Source: Kribbella italica
GTDB taxonomy: Bacteria; Actinomycetota; Actinomycetes; Propionibacteriales; Kribbellaceae
Direction: 5' to 3'
Assembly: GCF_014205135.1 (NCBI RefSeq)
Contig: NZ_JACHMY010000001.1
Span: forward strand, 3,286,001-3,350,000
DNA length: 64,000 nt
In this document: one piece after another, positions 35,490 through 44,524 of the stretch
How the letters are laid out: each line of letters opens with the position of its first letter
Numbering within the stretch: the first letter of the stretch is position 1
Program-made: the position numbers and the translations under genes
The notes under the pieces: generated by a model
What the model saw: the letters and a program-made list of their open reading frames with translations, nothing else
Told to the model about the DNA's origin: nothing
Database searches by the model: none

Positions 35490-36094
35490 CCGACGTCGTA
35501 GAGAACGGGCGAACGTACAACGCGTTGTGGTGGGCGAAGGTGCAGTCGGGCGGGGCGCTGAAGGTCCCGGTGGATACGCCTGCGGTCGCTGGGCTGGCGC
35601 GGGCGGTCGAGCCGGATGGATCGGGTGTGTGGGTGCTGCCGACGTTGCCGGACGGCGCCGGGCACGGCGTACTGGAGGAGCTTGGCTCGCCGCCGGTCGC
35701 GGTCGAGATGCCGAACGAGACGGCCCGCGTGCTGTCGATCTGCGTGGCGTGCTGCTGGGTGGAGCGGGATTCGTCTGCTTGGCCGGGCGTCACTGGGACG
35801 TTGGTCCAGATCAAGGCTGTCTACGCTGGGATGCGCGGGCGGGCTGAGCAGTCGAGTGATCTCACGCTGATCATCGGTTCGCTCCGCCGGCTTCACTCGA
35901 CCCAATGGCTTCTGTGGGACGAGAAGGTGGGCGAGGTTCGGCTCGGTCCCCGGACGATCACTTGGGGAACGAGCGATCTGGCCACGCTGCGGGAGATCTG
36001 CCGAGTGCTTCCGGACCCGCCGACCGCCGTACTGGTCGAGCGCAAGCCGGAAACTCCGGCCGAGCCGCTGCCCGCGGAGGACTCCGATGCCTGA
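35486..36094 (+). CDS. SMC-complex operon protein 2, unknown, 202 aa
   Basis: Starts at ATG 35486 overlapping the previous stop (ATGA). About 202 residues, mixed alpha/beta (TYNALWWAKVQSGGALKVPV, ARVLSICVACCWVERDSSAW, LTLIIGSLRRLHSTQWLLWDEKVGEVRLGPRTITWG). No signal, no membrane segment. I do not recognise a domain. The late part, with an R-L-G-P-R-T-x-x-W segment, looks like a small winged-helix accessory domain. Its place between the kleisin-like and KITE-like genes suggests a stoichiometric subunit of the complex. Confidence 0.5.
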   Translation: MTDVVENGRTYNALWWAKVQSGGALKVPVDTPAVAGLARAVEPDGSGVWVLPTLPDGAGHGVLEELGSPPVAVEMPNETARVLSICVACCWVERDSSAWPGVTGTLVQIKAVYAGMRGRAEQSSDLTLIIGSLRRLHSTQWLLWDEKVGEVRLGPRTITWGTSDLATLREICRVLPDPPTAVLVERKPETPAEPLPAEDSDA

Positions 36095-36740
36095 GCAGCA
36101 CGCGCTCTTCGACCCCGTCCTGCGCGACCTCAGCGACCGTTCCCGCGACGAGGTGCTCGCGGCGTTCAGTGCCGTCCAGTACTCCGCGAACCCGGTCGCC
36201 GAGGTCCAGCTCCCCGGCCTGCGCGACGTCACGCTCCGGCGCCAGGTCCAGAAGATGCTCACGCTGATCGGTCGTGTCCTGGTGAAGGTCGACGGCACCC
36301 ACTGGACGGCCGGGTACGCCGACGACGTCGCCGCGACCCTGACCGCCCAGGGCTGGCAGCCGCTGTCCGCCGTCGACCGCGCCGTACTGGTCCTGGTCCT
36401 CGTGCACTCGGTAGCGATCCCCCGCAGCGAAGGCATCCTCACCGGCGACAGCTGGAAGTCGGCCCGCCCGACCACCGTCGACGAGCTGCGGACGACCAAG
36501 ATCAGCGGCGAGGAACGACGCCTGGCCCTGCAACGACTCCGCGCCGCCGGCCTGATCCAGCTGTCCGGCGACCACTCCGGCGGACCGAGCTACATCCCCG
36601 GCCCGCAACTCCAACGACTGACCCCAGCCGCCCGCCGCCGCCTGCAGGACCAGCTGATCCTCGCGGCCGCACCGGCCAGCCCGATCGCGGAGGCCATCCG
36701 CGCGCGCACAGGCATCACCGAAGACGAGGGAGCGGCATGA
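36087..36740 (+). CDS. SMC-complex operon protein 3 (MukE/JetB-like, tentative)
   Basis: 217 residues, ATG overlapping the previous stop by 8 bases. Two winged-helix-like segments are suggested: QYSANPVAEVQLPGLRDVTLRRQVQKMLTLIGRVLVKVD and ISGEERRLALQRLRAAGLIQLSGDHSGGPSYIPGPQLQRLT. Tandem winged helices are the build of KITE subunits (MukE, MksE, JetB) that bind kleisin in SMC complexes; the size fits. Family assignment is inference from context and fold impression. Confidence 0.45.
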   Translation: MPEQHALFDPVLRDLSDRSRDEVLAAFSAVQYSANPVAEVQLPGLRDVTLRRQVQKMLTLIGRVLVKVDGTHWTAGYADDVAATLTAQGWQPLSAVDRAVLVLVLVHSVAIPRSEGILTGDSWKSARPTTVDELRTTKISGEERRLALQRLRAAGLIQLSGDHSGGPSYIPGPQLQRLTPAARRRLQDQLILAAAPASPIAEAIRARTGITEDEGAA

Positions 36741-39700
36741 CATCCGAGGGCAAGCAGGAGAACGCCCCCGAGGGCCCGACCACCGACTCCCAGGCGACCG
36801 CCGACCCCAAGTCGGCGGAGGCGACGCCAGCAGACTCCGCGTCAAACAAGGACGCGAAGCCCAAGGCGAGCGCGCAAGCCAACACCAGCGCGCCGAGCGA
36901 CCCCAAGTCGGCGGATCCGACCCCTGCAGACACCGCGACAAGCAAGGACGCGAAGCCTAAGTCCCGCCGTACCGCCGAAGCCCCGTCCGACGGCGCCTTC
37001 GACATCCTCGGCTCCAAGGTGCTGCTCGGCGTACAGGTCGTCGACCTCTCCCGCCTCTCGACCCACCCCATCCCGATGGTCGGCCAAGGCCTGGTCACCG
37101 TCGCCGGCCAAGGCCCGGTCGACTCCAACGGCGCCGGCAAGTCCTCCTGGATCGCCGCCCTCTCGCTCCTCCACGCCGACGACCAATGGCGCCTCACCAG
37201 CGGCGCCCCCGGCGCGGCCGAACTCCTCTTCACCGCCGAAGCAGCCGGCCAGGAAGGCAACTGGTCGAACGTCGACCGCGGCTATATCGTCGGCGTCTTC
37301 TCCGACCCCGACCTGACCGACCTCGCCGAGATCGAGTCCGCCGCCATCACGGTCTGGATCCGCATCAACCGCAAAGCGTCGTACCTCGACCTTCGCTGGA
37401 AGAACGGCCTGCACGTCCCGTACGGCGCCACCGAGTCCGAACGCGCCGCCGGCGCCGACGCCCTCTGGGCGGCACTCCCCCACTCCAACGGTCGCACCGA
37501 CTACCACGCGAACAAGCTGTCCCAGGTCCTGTACGGCGGCCAGGTGCGCTGCGTCTCGTTCCTGTCGACCTCGGTCCGCTCGAGCCCGACCGCCAACCTG
37601 CTCGCCGAGCCCCTCAACGAGCTCGGCCCCGCGCGCATCTTCAACGCAATCGCCACCCTCACCGGCCTCGACCACGAGCTCGAGCAGGAGCAGGCACACC
37701 GCTCCGCCGAGCACACCCAGCGCGAGGCGACCAAGCAAGCGGCCACCGACCTGCAGCGGTGGGAGCAAGAGATGGCCACCGTCGAAGCCGGCATCCTCCA
37801 GCGCGCCGCAGCCCGCTCCGCGCTGGCCGCCGCGAAGGAGTCCTGGCTGGCGCGCTGCGCCCGCCACCTCGTCGACGGCGACGCCCGAAACAGCGAGATC
37901 CTGCACGAGCTGGCCGCTCTGGACGAGCGCGTCGCCGAGCAGGAAGCCCGACGCGAGGCCGTCGACACCGAGATCGACGCCTTCGGCAGCGAAGAGAACC
38001 TCCTCCGCGACGTCCAGCTGACCCGCCAGGAGCGGGACAAGCTCGACGCCCGCGACCGTGAGCTCGACCTCGCGCAACGCTCGGTCCGCGAGCAGCTGGA
38101 GCGGCTAGGCCAGGAGCACCGCCGCCTGGTCGACGCAGGCCGCTCGGCCGACGGACGCGAGCTGGACGTCGCCCTCGCCGAGCAGGACGAGGCCCGCGGC
38201 GTACTCGAAGAGCACATCGGCCGCGACCACGCCGCCCGGCTGGCCGTCGACCAAGCATCCGGCGAGCTGCGCGAGGCCGAAAGCGGCCAGACCGTCTCCG
38301 CGCCGCAGCAGCAGGTCCTGGAGAACGCCGGCATCGCCTGCGGCGCCCTCACCGACATCACCGAGCTCCCCGCCGGCGACCGCGCGGAGTGGGAGCCGCG
38401 CCTTTCGCCGTACAGCGAAGCCGTCGTCGTCGACGCCGACGACGCGACTCTGGCCGCCACGGCCCTCGCCGACGCCGGCTACCCCGGCTTCCTCCTCGTC
38501 CTCGCCAACCGCCCCGGCGACAGCGCCGCCAAGGCGTCCGGCTCGGCCGCGAAGGGCCGCAAGTCGGCCGCCAACGGCCCGAGCTCAGCTGATCCGCGCT
38601 TCTCGCTCGACACCTTCTTCGCCACCCTCGCCTCCCGCGCGAGCAAAGAACTCATCGACGACCCCGCCGGAGTCGTCTCCGTCGGCCAGCACGACGAGCC
38701 GATCACCGGGCGGACCGCCCGCATCGAGGCCGCCCGCCGCCGCGTCGAGTCCGCCGTCGAGGCACGTATTGCCGCATCCGCCGCGCTGGAACAGGCCCGC
38801 TCCCGCGTCCAGCAGGCCGAGCGCCGTACGGCGGCCGCCCGCGCCCTCGGCACGGCGTCCGACCTGCAGGAGCAGATGCTCGCCCTGCGCGAGGAGAACG
38901 ACCGCCACGAAACCGACCGCGACGCCCTCGCTCCCCAGCTCCAGGCCGCGAAGGAGTCCGCGGAAGCGGCCGCCGGCCAGCAACTGGTCCGCGACGAGCG
39001 CCTGAAGAACCTCGAAGCCACCCGCCGCGAGCACGACCGCCTCCTCGACGAACTCGGCGGCCGCCGCCTGGTCCTGCTCGACGAGCAGACCAACCTCGAC
39101 CTCGTCTCCCGTACGACGGCCTGGGGCGGCACCGCCGACGAAGCCTCCGAGTTCCTGCTCGCCCTCGCCGGCGACACTCAGCGCCGTACAACGGCCGACT
39201 GGAACCACCAGACCTCGACCCAACTCGACGACGTCATCCGCCGCTGCTTCCCGAACGCACGCTCCCGGGAAGAGATCCCCACCGAGCTGTGGGAGATCCT
39301 GAACGGCCCCGACGGCTGGTCGACCGGCACCCTAGGCACCCGCGTCGGGCTGGTCCCTGCGCTGCAGCGCACGCTGGCCAGCCACCTCGCCCAGCACGAG
39401 ACCTTCGACAGCCTCCAGCAACAACAGATCGCCAGCCAGCGCGCCGAGCGCAACGCCGCCCTCGAACGCGCCCGCGAGGGCCTCGGCGAGGCCGAAAGCA
39501 CCGCCCGAGCCCACCGCGCGTCCCTTGCCGACGGCATCAAGTCCCGCCTGCGCCTCGTCTCGAACGAGTTCGACCGCCTCGACCAGGCGTACGGCGGCTA
39601 CGGCGCGAAGCTCGAGTACCCGGAGCCCGACCCGCCGTCCGAGCCCGACAAGCCCTGGCGCTGGACCGTCACCCCGAAGTGGCGCCGCTCCGAAGGCGGC

Positions 39701-40132
39701 CCGTTCTCCGCCTTCAACGTCAAGGGCAACACCGCCCAGATGGACGAGAAGGCGGTCAAACTCGTCTGCGCCGCGGCCCTGGCCGGCGGCAGCGACCGCC
39801 CCCTGCTCCTGATCCTCGACGAGTTGGGCCGCAACCTCGGCTCCCAGCACCGCCGCGAGGCAGTAGCCCTCTTCGAACAGATCGGCCGCGACCGCAACAT
39901 CACCGTCATCGGCGCCCTCCAGGACGACATGGAACGCTACGCCCTGGCCTCGTCCCGCCTCTACGTCAAACTCCGCCGAAGCTCCGACACCATGCCGTAC
40001 AACCAGGCCCCCGTCGTCAAGGGCAACGAAGACTACGCCGCCAGAGTAGAACTCCTCCGCACCTGGCTCGACTCCTACCGAGGCCCAGCCCCCACCCTCG
40101 ACCTCCCCACCCCCACCCTCGACACCCCGTAA
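36737..40132 (+). CDS. SMC-like coiled-coil ATPase (MukB/MksB/JetC-like architecture)
   Basis: 1131 residues. Walker A lies at about 126-137 (GPVDSNGAGKSS), Walker B at about 1023-1030 (LLLILDELG, D1028-E1029), with long charged coiled coil between (about 290-480 and 650-900) and a central Ala/Ser-rich hinge-like region (about 500-640). That head-coil-hinge-coil-head order defines SMC-type ATPases. The canonical LSGGQ signature is not evident; a GNTAQMDEKAV segment occupies its place, as in divergent MukB-type heads. Residues 1-85 are an unusual low-complexity leader with a 32-residue repeat (DPKSA...KDAKPK twice). Encoded with three small partners, overlapping by ATGA. Could act in plasmid/phage DNA exclusion or chromosome organisation. 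Confidence 0.75.
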   Translation: MTSEGKQENAPEGPTTDSQATADPKSAEATPADSASNKDAKPKASAQANTSAPSDPKSADPTPADTATSKDAKPKSRRTAEAPSDGAFDILGSKVLLGVQVVDLSRLSTHPIPMVGQGLVTVAGQGPVDSNGAGKSSWIAALSLLHADDQWRLTSGAPGAAELLFTAEAAGQEGNWSNVDRGYIVGVFSDPDLTDLAEIESAAITVWIRINRKASYLDLRWKNGLHVPYGATESERAAGADALWAALPHSNGRTDYHANKLSQVLYGGQVRCVSFLSTSVRSSPTANLLAEPLNELGPARIFNAIATLTGLDHELEQEQAHRSAEHTQREATKQAATDLQRWEQEMATVEAGILQRAAARSALAAAKESWLARCARHLVDGDARNSEILHELAALDERVAEQEARREAVDTEIDAFGSEENLLRDVQLTRQERDKLDARDRELDLAQRSVREQLERLGQEHRRLVDAGRSADGRELDVALAEQDEARGVLEEHIGRDHAARLAVDQASGELREAESGQTVSAPQQQVLENAGIACGALTDITELPAGDRAEWEPRLSPYSEAVVVDADDATLAATALADAGYPGFLLVLANRPGDSAAKASGSAAKGRKSAANGPSSADPRFSLDTFFATLASRASKELIDDPAGVVSVGQHDEPITGRTARIEAARRRVESAVEARIAASAALEQARSRVQQAERRTAAARALGTASDLQEQMLALREENDRHETDRDALAPQLQAAKESAEAAAGQQLVRDERLKNLEATRREHDRLLDELGGRRLVLLDEQTNLDLVSRTTAWGGTADEASEFLLALAGDTQRRTTADWNHQTSTQLDDVIRRCFPNARSREEIPTELWEILNGPDGWSTGTLGTRVGLVPALQRTLASHLAQHETFDSLQQQQIASQRAERNAALERAREGLGEAESTARAHRASLADGIKSRLRLVSNEFDRLDQAYGGYGAKLEYPEPDPPSEPDKPWRWTVTPKWRRSEGGPFSAFNVKGNTAQMDEKAVKLVCAAALAGGSDRPLLLILDELGRNLGSQHRREAVALFEQIGRDRNITVIGALQDDMERYALASSRLYVKLRRSSDTMPYNQAPVVKGNEDYAARVELLRTWLDSYRGPAPTLDLPTPTLDTP
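36803..36964. repeat. 96-bp in-frame repeat in SMC-like gene leader
   Basis: GACCCCAAGTCGGCGGA at 36803 and 36899, followed in both by about 45 similar bases ending AAGGACGCGAAGCC. Period 96 bases (32 codons). Encodes DPKSAEATPADSASNKDAKPK-like sequence twice. Confidence 0.7.
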
Positions 40133-40301
40133 CCCGCCCCACCCCACCTGCGCTGAGCAGGCAACACCCACACCACAGCCGCCCGGGGCGAGCCCCGGCG
40201 GGTCCTGCCCGCGCCCACCGGGTCCTACCCGCCGGGTCCTGCCGCGCCATCCCCACACCCGCCACCCATCGCACCCACACCACCACCCAGGCGCCCCACC
40301 G

Positions 40302-40444
40302 CTCTCTTCCTTTCCGGCCGCAGCGGCTTCGACCCCTACAACCTCCCCGGCCGCATCACCACCGCCCCGCCCCCTCCACCACTCCTCTCTTCTCCGGCCG
40401 CAGCGGCCTCCACCCCCGCGACCTCCCCGGCCGCATCACCACCG
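40302..40444. repeat. Two direct repeats of about 60 bp in intergenic region
   Basis: Copies at about 40302-40364 and 40385-40444 share CCGGCCGCAGCGGC and ACCTCCCCGGCCGCATCACC, period 80. In one frame both read as LFSGRSG(F/L)-x-P-x-(N/D)LPGRITT, so they may be duplicated remnants of a coding segment. The rest of 40133-40679 is C-rich with no gene I can support; a 38-codon frame (40563-40679) ends right at the next start codon (TGAATG). Confidence 0.6.
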
Positions 40445-40679
40445 ACGGCAAGCGGCACCTCCCCCGAACCACCTCACCAACCGCGCAGGTTAGGCCGGGA
40501 TACTGCGGAATAGGACCCCCACGGTCCAGCCCGCACCAGGGATCCCTCACACTGGACCCGTGATGTGTCTGCTGAACGGGGATGTCGCCCGCTTCCACGG
40601 CTCACATCTGGCCAACCCGTCGTCACGCGGCGTACCGTCCGTGGGGCAACTCCAGCCGGTAACCGATCGGAGGGCGTGA

Positions 40680-41333
40680 ATGGCATCCTGGCTTCTGCGC
40701 GCCCAGTGGTCGCACCGCGACGAGTCCGTCGAGCAGCGCGCACTCCGTGTCGGCCGAACACTCACCGCAGTCGCCGTGGCCTTCCCCGACGTCCACGCCT
40801 GGACCCAGGACGAGCGCTGGGGGTACCACGTACTGGAAGCCGACGGCACCACTCCCCTTGAGGAGATGGTCGAGGCGACCACCAAGGTCCTCTCCAACGG
40901 TTCCAGCACCACCAGACTCCACCTCCAGAGCACCGGCGAACTCCCCTGGCTCTTCGACCTCTCCATGGGCAGCACCCTGACCACCGCGTCGGACCAGCTC
41001 ACCCTCCACTGGAGCGACGAAGACGCGCTCATCCAGTCCGAGCGCTTCGCCCAGGTCCTCCGAGCAGTCGTCACCATCTGGGAACCCGAGTGGGCGAGCA
41101 TCGCCGACACCGAGCTCGCCACTGCCGCCGGCCTCTTCCGCCGCGGTATCCCCACGATGGGCTGGCTCACCTACGTCCGAGGCATGGTCGCCGGTGCCCA
41201 CGGCATCGACATCGACCTGACCCCCTTCGAACGCGGCACCCTCCTCCAGGCCCCCGTCGCCCCCATCGACCTCTCCCCGGTCCACATCTGCGCCGCGGCA
41301 GCCCTCGTAGGCATCACCCCAGAAGACCTCTGA
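40680..41333 (+). CDS. Imm52-like immunity-type protein (tentative)
   Basis: 217 residues; GGAGG about 7 nt before ATG 40680. N-terminus ASWLLRAQWSHRDESVEQRALRVGRTLTAV resembles Imm52-family proteins (short W-L-L-R-A-x-W start, spaced tryptophans), and the later RRGIPTMGWLTYV matches the GW(M/L)TYL feature of that group. Imm52 proteins are predicted to neutralise polymorphic toxins, but no toxin gene is adjacent here, so this would be an orphan. No signal or membrane segment. Alternative: an unrelated conserved actinobacterial protein. Confidence 0.45.
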   Translation: MASWLLRAQWSHRDESVEQRALRVGRTLTAVAVAFPDVHAWTQDERWGYHVLEADGTTPLEEMVEATTKVLSNGSSTTRLHLQSTGELPWLFDLSMGSTLTTASDQLTLHWSDEDALIQSERFAQVLRAVVTIWEPEWASIADTELATAAGLFRRGIPTMGWLTYVRGMVAGAHGIDIDLTPFERGTLLQAPVAPIDLSPVHICAAAALVGITPEDL

Positions 41334-41629
41334 CCCCCAAAGCCCCCAACGGTCCTCCGCAAGCTAACTCCGCCGCGATCACAGCGGGCAGACCTAGCCA
41401 CTGATGCCCGTACTGCGACTGCCCGTACTGCGACCCGGCGCAGGTTACGCGACCGGACATTGACGTCGTCCGGGTTGTCCACGATGCCACGAACCAACCG
41501 GCGCCGTGGCCTTGCATGCGACCTCGTCGTCGCGGCGTCCGACGATCACCGCGGCACCGGGAAAACCTGACGGCCTCCTGGCCCCGGCCGTTCCGCTCGG
41601 CCTGGCCGGGTGCCGACGGCGCCATGCCG

Positions 41630-41710
41630 CGGGTCCGGGTGCCGCAGTCGGGTGGCAGTTCGGCCGATGAACCGTTGCAGACAGCGAGCGAGAAGCGGCT
41701 GGTCGACGCC
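41630..41710 (-). pseudogene. Fragment of AraC-type HTH (duplicate of 42346-43068 gene end)
   Basis: Read on the minus strand this segment gives VDQPLLARCLQRFIGRTATR followed by LRHPDP, almost the same as YYDQPHLARSLQRFIGRTAT then QLRQPDP at the end of the AraC-type gene 1.3 kb away, with very similar DNA. Nothing recognisable of the rest of an AraC gene flanks it. A decayed inverted duplicate. Confidence 0.7.
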
Positions 41711-41730
41711 GCCCATCTGCTCCCATGGCC

Positions 41731-41832
41731 CCCGCCCCGAGCACGCGCCAAGCGGCCAGCACACCGCGACACTCCTGTCCCCGCGGCCCCGCCCCAGCAC
41801 GCGCCAGGCGGCCGGCACGCCGCGGCACTCCC
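41731..41832. repeat. 56-bp tandem duplication in decayed region
   Basis: GCACGCGCCA plus flanks occurs at 41741 and 41797 with about 45 bases of high similarity on each side (AGGCGGCCGGCACGCCGCGG versus AAGCGGCCAGCACACCGCGA). No gene covers it; 41334-42055 otherwise shows only the AraC fragment. Confidence 0.6.
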
Positions 41833-42055
41833 ACAGCCCGGCGTTCCGGGTCGGGCCGAGCCCGATGTCGGCCGCGGCGAAGGATCTGACCAGCCGTCAA
41901 GTGATGATCGGCTGACTGATGGTGGTCCGATCACGGCTCGACCTCCGAGGGCTCGCGCAGGTCGCGCGCCGCGTCCGCGTCAACGTGCCCCGGGGCCGCG
42001 GAACACCAGCCCAATCGCCCGGCCGCAGCGGGGCCGTCGGAGATTCCCCCGACGC

Positions 42056-42199
42056 TCAACGCCGCGGGTAGTCAGCCTCCTTGATGTCGACCAGCCCGTC
42101 GGTGACGTTCGCGAGGAAGGCGGCCTCGCGCTTCTTGGTGGCGTCGTCCTCGGTCGGGCCGGCCGCCAGCTGCCGGATCCGGCGTACTGGCCGTTCGAG
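42056..42199 (-). pseudogene. C-terminal remnant of an unidentified CDS
   Basis: Minus-strand frame ending TGA at 42056 reads ...IRQLAAGPTEDDATKKREA then AFLANVTDGLVDIKEADYPR, with normal amino-acid composition and GC-rich third positions, but it meets a stop codon about 48 codons upstream and has no start. It looks like the tail of a real protein whose 5' part is lost. Confidence 0.5.
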
Positions 42200-42345
42200 C
42201 CGCCGTTGTTACGCTCACCGCGTGAGCCAGAATCGACCTCGTACAGGCCGGGCAGATGCTCCCTGTCAACGGCCGCAGAAGGCGCACCCTCCGCGTGAAA
42301 TGCTCTTCATCGCACGCGCACAGCCATCAGTCAGGGGGTAGGACG

Positions 42346-43068
42346 ATGCCGATCGAAAGTGACCATCGCGCGTCGGACTCGCCCTACGTGGCGCGGGTCT
42401 GGCGCGGCAGCACGTCCGGGGTCGACCGGATGACCTCGATCGCCACCTCGACCTGGGAACTGGTCTTCTGGGAGCAGCAAGGCGTCATGCACGCCGCTAT
42501 CAGCGGACCTGAGACGACAGCGTCGATCGCCGAGACGGCGGGCGATTCGGAGTCGTTCGGGATCACCTTCGCGCACGGCACCTCGATGCCGCACCTCCCG
42601 ATCGGCGCGCTCGTCGACGGCGGCCGTGGCAGTCCACACGTGACCGAACGGACGTTCGTACTGCGCGACGAGCAGTGGCAGATCCCCGACTTCGACGACG
42701 CGGAACTGCTCGTGGAGAAGCTCGTGCGCGCCGGCGTACTGGTCCGTGACCCGCTCGTGGACGAGGTGGTGTGGGGCGGCGCCGCACGGGTCGGTTCGCG
42801 GGCAGTGCAGCGGCGGGTGGCCGCGGCCACCGGACTCACCCAGGGCGCGATCCGTCAGATCGAACGGGCACGGGAGGCTGCGGTGCTGCTGCGGGCGGGG
42901 CTCGCAGCCCTGGATGTCGTGCACAAGCTCGGCTACTACGACCAGCCGCACCTCGCCCGCTCTCTGCAACGGTTCATCGGCCGAACTGCCACCCAGCTCC
43001 GGCAGCCGGACCCCGCCGCCGATCCCCTGTCGCTTCTGTACAAGCCGGAGAATCCGGCCGCCTCATAG
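42346..43068 (+). CDS. AraC-family transcriptional regulator
   Basis: 240 residues from ATG 42346 (AGGGGGT upstream). N-terminal domain of about 150 residues (VWRGSTSGVDRMTSIATSTWELVFW, SFGITFAHGTSMPHLPIGALVDG) of the kind found in one-component AraC regulators, then a two-helix-turn-helix AraC domain ending ALDVVHKLGYYDQPHLARSLQRFIGRT. Probably controls the hydrolase and DHFR-like genes directly downstream (52-base gap). A decayed copy of its 3' end lies at 41630-41710. Confidence 0.85.
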   Translation: MPIESDHRASDSPYVARVWRGSTSGVDRMTSIATSTWELVFWEQQGVMHAAISGPETTASIAETAGDSESFGITFAHGTSMPHLPIGALVDGGRGSPHVTERTFVLRDEQWQIPDFDDAELLVEKLVRAGVLVRDPLVDEVVWGGAARVGSRAVQRRVAAATGLTQGAIRQIERAREAAVLLRAGLAALDVVHKLGYYDQPHLARSLQRFIGRTATQLRQPDPAADPLSLLYKPENPAAS

Positions 43069-43120
43069 CGTCGTGGGCGAGCGGTGACCGTCACCGCGCA
43101 CCCAACGAAAGGCCACTCCG

Positions 43121-43936
43121 ATGCCAGAAGGCACCGTCACCTCCGCCGACGGCACCATCATTGCTTACACGGCGTGGGGCGCCGGCGACCCGATCGTCCT
43201 CATCGACGGCGCGACCGGCTATCGCGCTGCGAACCCGCTGAACCAGGAGACGGCGGAACTGCTCGCCGGCGAGTTCCTGGTCATCAACTACGACCGGCGC
43301 GGCCGCGGCGAGAGCAGCGACACTCCGCCGTACGTCGTCGAGCGCGAGTTCGAGGACCTCGAGGCGATCATCGAACAGGCCGGTCAGGGGCGCCCGGCGA
43401 CTGTGTTCGGCTGGTCCTCCGGCGCCAATCTCGCGCTCAACGCCGCCCACGACGGCGTGCCGATCGCGCGTCTCGCGCTGTTCGAGCCGAACGCCGCCAT
43501 CGACGACGCCCGTCCCCCGCTGTCTGACGACTACGTCGAGAGCCTCGACGCCGCCATTGCCGAAGGCCGACCGGGCGACGCGGTCGCCCTGTTCATGACC
43601 GCCGCGGCCATGATGCCGGAGGAGGTAGTCGCCGGGATGCGCGAGGAGGACTTCTGGGCAGGACTCGAGGCCATCGCCCCCACGATCGCGTACGACGCCC
43701 GTCAGGTCGGCGACGCTCTCTCCGGCAAGCCGCTGCGCCCCGAGCTGTGGAAGCGCATCGACATCCCGGTCCTAGTGATGCACGAGATCGACACCTGGCC
43801 GGCCCTGGCCGCGGGCTCCCGTGCCATCGCCGCACACCTGCCCACGTCCACCCTCACGCCGGTACCCGGTGAGCAGCACTCGACCACCGCCGACGTACTG
43901 GCCGCCGCGCTGCGCACATTCATCAAGGAGAACTGA
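43121..43936 (+). CDS. Alpha/beta-fold hydrolase
   Basis: 271 residues. Nucleophile elbow G-W-S-S-G (FGWSSGANLALNAA) with Ser near 106; oxyanion region IVLIDGATGYRA; strand-turn YDRRGRGES; acid/histidine region MHEIDTWPALA and PVPGEQHST near the C-terminus. Serine hydrolase, substrate unknown; similar proteins are often annotated as haloperoxidase- or lipase-like. It lies one base before the DHFR-like gene, so both are in one operon under the AraC regulator. Confidence 0.88.
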   Translation: MPEGTVTSADGTIIAYTAWGAGDPIVLIDGATGYRAANPLNQETAELLAGEFLVINYDRRGRGESSDTPPYVVEREFEDLEAIIEQAGQGRPATVFGWSSGANLALNAAHDGVPIARLALFEPNAAIDDARPPLSDDYVESLDAAIAEGRPGDAVALFMTAAAMMPEEVVAGMREEDFWAGLEAIAPTIAYDARQVGDALSGKPLRPELWKRIDIPVLVMHEIDTWPALAAGSRAIAAHLPTSTLTPVPGEQHSTTADVLAAALRTFIKEN

Positions 43937-43937
43937 C

Positions 43938-44504
43938 ATGGGCAAGATCGTGCTCACCGAGTTCATCTCCATCGACGGCGTCGTGGAAGCACCCGGCGGA
44001 GAGGACTTCAAATACCAGAACTGGACCTTCGAGTTCGACCGCGGAGACGGCGAACGGTACAAAGAGGCCGAATCGCTCCGGGCGACGGCGCTCCTGCTCG
44101 GACGCAAGACCTACGAAGGCTTCGCCGCAGCCTGGCCGCAGTACGAGGGCGGGCTCGCCGACAAGTACAACACCATGCCCAAGTACGTAGTCTCCCGCAC
44201 TCTCACCGACCCCAAATGGGCGGGCACGACCGTACTGAACGGCGACCTGGCCCAGGACGTCACTCGACTCAAGCAAGAGGTCAACGGCGAGATCTCCGTT
44301 GCCGGAAGCATCCAACTCGCCCAGAGCCTCCTCGCCCTCGACCTCATCGACGAGATCCACCTCATGGCCTCACCCCTGATCCTCGGCCACGGCCGGCGAC
44401 TCTGGACACAGACGCCCGACAAGACGGCGTGGACCCTCAGCGAAGCAACCATCTACGGCGACAGCACCCTGCTCACCATCTACACCCGCCGCACCACGGC
44501 CTGA
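43938..44504 (+). CDS. Dihydrofolate-reductase-fold protein (RibD C-terminal type)
   Basis: 188 residues from ATG 43938 (AAGGAG upstream). Pattern of YyaP/RibD-C family proteins: GKIVLTEFISIDGVVEAPGG, LLLGRKTYEGFAAAWP, KYVVSRTLTDPKWAGTTVL, GEISVAGSIQLAQSLLALDLIDEIHLMASPLILGHGRRL. The fold binds NADPH; members reduce small pterin- or flavin-like substrates, or unknown ones. Last gene of its operon; a GC-rich stem follows. Confidence 0.9.
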   Translation: MGKIVLTEFISIDGVVEAPGGEDFKYQNWTFEFDRGDGERYKEAESLRATALLLGRKTYEGFAAAWPQYEGGLADKYNTMPKYVVSRTLTDPKWAGTTVLNGDLAQDVTRLKQEVNGEISVAGSIQLAQSLLALDLIDEIHLMASPLILGHGRRLWTQTPDKTAWTLSEATIYGDSTLLTIYTRRTTA

Positions 44505-44524
44505 TCTGTTCCTGGAACGCGTGA

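Noticed and set aside
34299..40132. Complete Wadjet (JetABCD) system
   Set aside because: No JetD-like toprim gene and the small subunits could not be matched by eye to JetA/JetB, so only a similarity is claimed.
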